Positions 62,489 to 64,000 of a DNA stretch of 64,000 nucleotides are shown here, piece after piece. The position numbers and the translations under genes were made by a program. The DNA is from Ruania alba (lineage in GTDB: Bacteria > Actinomycetota > Actinomycetes > Actinomycetales > Beutenbergiaceae). Under the pieces are notes generated by a model that saw only the letters and a program-made list of their open reading frames with translations, ran no database searches and had not been told where the DNA came from. The stretch covers positions 930,001-994,000 of the forward strand of contig NZ_FNTX01000002.1 in assembly GCF_900105765.1 (NCBI RefSeq), given 5' to 3'. How positions within the stretch are numbered: the first letter of the stretch is position 1; each line of letters begins with the position of its first letter.

Positions 62489-64000
62489 TTATTCCCGTGG
62501 GATGACTGGTGGTCCCGGTGGTGCTGGTTCCTCGGGTGGGAAGGCTGGTTGTTCGCAGGGTGGTGGGTGGTGGTAGTTGATGGGGTGGCCGCTGGGTGTG
62601 GTGAAGTGCCAGTGGTCGTGGTGTCGGGTGATGGTGATATCGCGCTGGTGGACCAGGCGATGGTGGAACCAACAGAGCAGGATGCCTTGGTGGGTGTTGG
62701 TGTGGCCGCCGCGGGACCACCAGATGCTGTGGTGGATCTCGCCCAACCCGGGTGGTGCGGTGCAGCCGGGGTGCTGGCAGTGCTGGTCGCGGGCCCAGAT
62801 CGCTTTGGTCTGGGCGGCGGTGTGTAGCCGTTGTGCCCGGCCGACATCCAGGGGTTGGCTGTCGGGGTTGAGGATGATGCGGGTGAACTCGGCATCACAG
62901 GTCAGGTGGGCGAGTTCGGTGGGGCTGATCGGGGTGCCATCAGCCAGGGTCGCGGGTTCTGCGCCGACCAGGTGTTCGTGGTCGATGGTTGAGCTGATCA
63001 CGGGTGCGGACGGGTCGCCCGGGCATCCGGGCGCATGCCCCGGGCCTTCGGCCGGGCCGGATGGCGTACCGAGTCCGGGCAGTGCGGGGGTGGTCCCGAG
63101 TGGGCTCCTGTTTGTGCAGGTGCAGCGGGGGCGCCGGTGATCACTGATGGGGGTGGGTGTGGTGGTCAGGCGGTGCAGGGTGTCGGCGGGGACGTGGACG
63201 AGCAGGTGGGGGCGGACCCGGGCTGTGGGTTGGAATTGGCCACTGTCGAGGACGTGCTGGGCGAGGGTGACCAGGGCGTGGGCGTTGCGCTGGGACGGGG
63301 TGCGTTCATCATCAGCAGCCGGCACCCCGGTGACGGCGGCGAAGGCTTGCTCCACGATGTGACCGTTGGTGTCATCGAGCCACCCGTCCACGCGGCGTCC
63401 TGCGGTGGTGGCCGAGACGAAGAGGTGCTCTTTGGCGGAGTCCTCACGCCAGTTCCGCTCCGCCGCCTCCGGGTCAGCCCGCACCGCCCAGGTTTTCACC
63501 AGTTTCGTGAAGGAGTCCGCATCCAACACCCGCGCCTGAGCCACGAGGAAGTCCTCACCCACGTCGGGGTGACTCAACCGTTCCCGCAGGATGGGTGTGG
63601 TGGTCGCGTGCCTAGCCAACGCAGCCGCATGGTCGCCACTGATCACCCCGGCACGAAGAGCCATGGTGGTGGCGGGCAGGTGGTCACGCAGGGTGCGGGA
63701 CAGGTGCACCTGGCCACGTGCCTTCCCACCATGAGTCCCAGTGGCGTTGGCCCACCAGGACGCCATCGTGCGTGCCCCCGACACAGCCCACGTCCCATCG
63801 GCTTCGACCGCACTGACGGTGGCGGTGGTCAACGCGTCCAACCGGCGTCGCGCCTGCTCCAACTCACCGACCATGTCGGGCAGCACCGCGGAGGGCAGGT
63901 CGTGCAGGTCCGTCTCGAGCACGTCATCGAGCAGGGCGGTGATCACGGCCAACTTCCCGGGCGCATCGGTCTCGGTCAGGTGTTCGCTCAGCAGGTCCCG
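62489..64000 (-). CDS. DUF222/HNH endonuclease-domain protein, 5' end beyond the window
   Basis: A protein of at least 503 residues read to the window edge. The first part is the DUF222 (13E12-type) helical domain, then a variable Pro/Gly-rich linker, then a complete HNH motif: Q-H-P-G-C...E-I-H-H...N...L-C-W-F-H-H-R-L-V-H. Such genes are multicopy repeats in actinobacteria, probably spread as selfish or intron-like elements; their function is unknown. The frame is open at position 64000, so the true start lies outside; TTG 63952 is the last possible start visible. Confidence 0.85.
   Translation of the reverse strand, partial: RDLLSEHLTETDAPGKLAVITALLDDVLETDLHDLPSAVLPDMVGELEQARRRLDALTTATVSAVEADGTWAVSGARTMASWWANATGTHGGKARGQVHLSRTLRDHLPATTMALRAGVISGDHAAALARHATTTPILRERLSHPDVGEDFLVAQARVLDADSFTKLVKTWAVRADPEAAERNWREDSAKEHLFVSATTAGRRVDGWLDDTNGHIVEQAFAAVTGVPAADDERTPSQRNAHALVTLAQHVLDSGQFQPTARVRPHLLVHVPADTLHRLTTTPTPISDHRRPRCTCTNRSPLGTTPALPGLGTPSGPAEGPGHAPGCPGDPSAPVISSTIDHEHLVGAEPATLADGTPISPTELAHLTCDAEFTRIILNPDSQPLDVGRAQRLHTAAQTKAIWARDQHCQHPGCTAPPGLGEIHHSIWWSRGGHTNTHQGILLCWFHHRLVHQRDITITRHHDHWHFTTPSGHPINYHHPPPCEQPAFPPEEPAPPGPPVIPRE

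Overview
The window is 64 kb of very GC-rich DNA with dense, mostly operonic genes, many GTG starts, ATGA/GTGA/TGATG stop-start overlaps, lipoprotein-anchored ABC solute-binding proteins, a class Ib ribonucleotide reductase operon (nrdHIEF), Asp23/Gls24 envelope-stress genes, an F420-type luciferase-like oxidoreductase and a DUF222/HNH protein. This points to an actinomycete, probably in the Micrococcales (inference from gene families; no rRNA gene is present to settle it).

Layout. 0-9.3 kb: a plus-strand carbohydrate locus with two GH127-related proteins, an LplA/LplB/YtcP-type ABC importer, a YesL-like protein and an Asp-box (BNR) hydrolase, best read as uptake and breakdown of arabinose-containing oligosaccharides. 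9.3-18.3 kb: housekeeping and small-molecule genes (lipoprotein, BioY, ThrE, SDR proteins, a four-gene phosphoribosyltransferase/SDR/kinase-like/EF-Tu-domain cluster, a formate/nitrite-type channel and a HAD phosphatase). 18.3-22 kb: an Asp23/Gls24 envelope cluster facing a sigma factor. 22-24 kb: a PHP protein, HPr and a TetR regulator.

24.0-31.5 kb is the most interesting part. A TetR gene and a perfect 25-bp palindrome precede a tightly coupled operon encoding a diiron desaturase-like protein, a paralogue that has lost the metal ligands, a fatty acyl reductase fused to a HAD domain, a classical SDR, a PlsC-type acyltransferase and a clear alkyl-dihydroxyacetone-phosphate synthase (AGPS). 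These are the activities of the eukaryotic peroxisomal ether-lipid pathway (FAR1, GNPAT, AGPS, acyl/alkyl-DHAP reductase) in one bacterial operon. Two stop-start junctions of the operon hold copies of a 75-bp repeat that can encode small coupled peptides.

31.5-37.4 kb: a NarL-type two-component system with a SHOCT protein, a GPH-family symporter, a decayed YdjC/ChbG deacetylase cut off beside a ParDE toxin-antitoxin pair, and a CehA-type PHP hydrolase. 37.4-41.9 kb: nrdHIEF with tandem NrdR boxes and a DnaA-box cluster. 41.9-53.5 kb: an RlmG-type methyltransferase, a GntR regulator with a divergent sulfatase, an HxlR/VOC pair, a CUT1 sugar ABC importer divergent from a GH125 mannosidase, and an MFS transporter. 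53.6-59.6 kb: a LacI regulator and a PotABCD-like importer ending in an adenosine-deaminase-family enzyme. 59.6-64 kb: repeats, a remnant of a luciferase-like gene, an XRE plus nucleotidyltransferase-like pair, an F420-type oxidoreductase with a 7-bp tandem repeat in its leader, and a DUF222/HNH protein running off the window edge.

A shared expression feature is that at least thirteen genes have a TAnnnT hexamer only 6-8 nt before the start codon and mostly no good ribosome binding site, which suggests leaderless transcripts. I saw no tRNA, rRNA, CRISPR array, insertion sequence or prophage gene.
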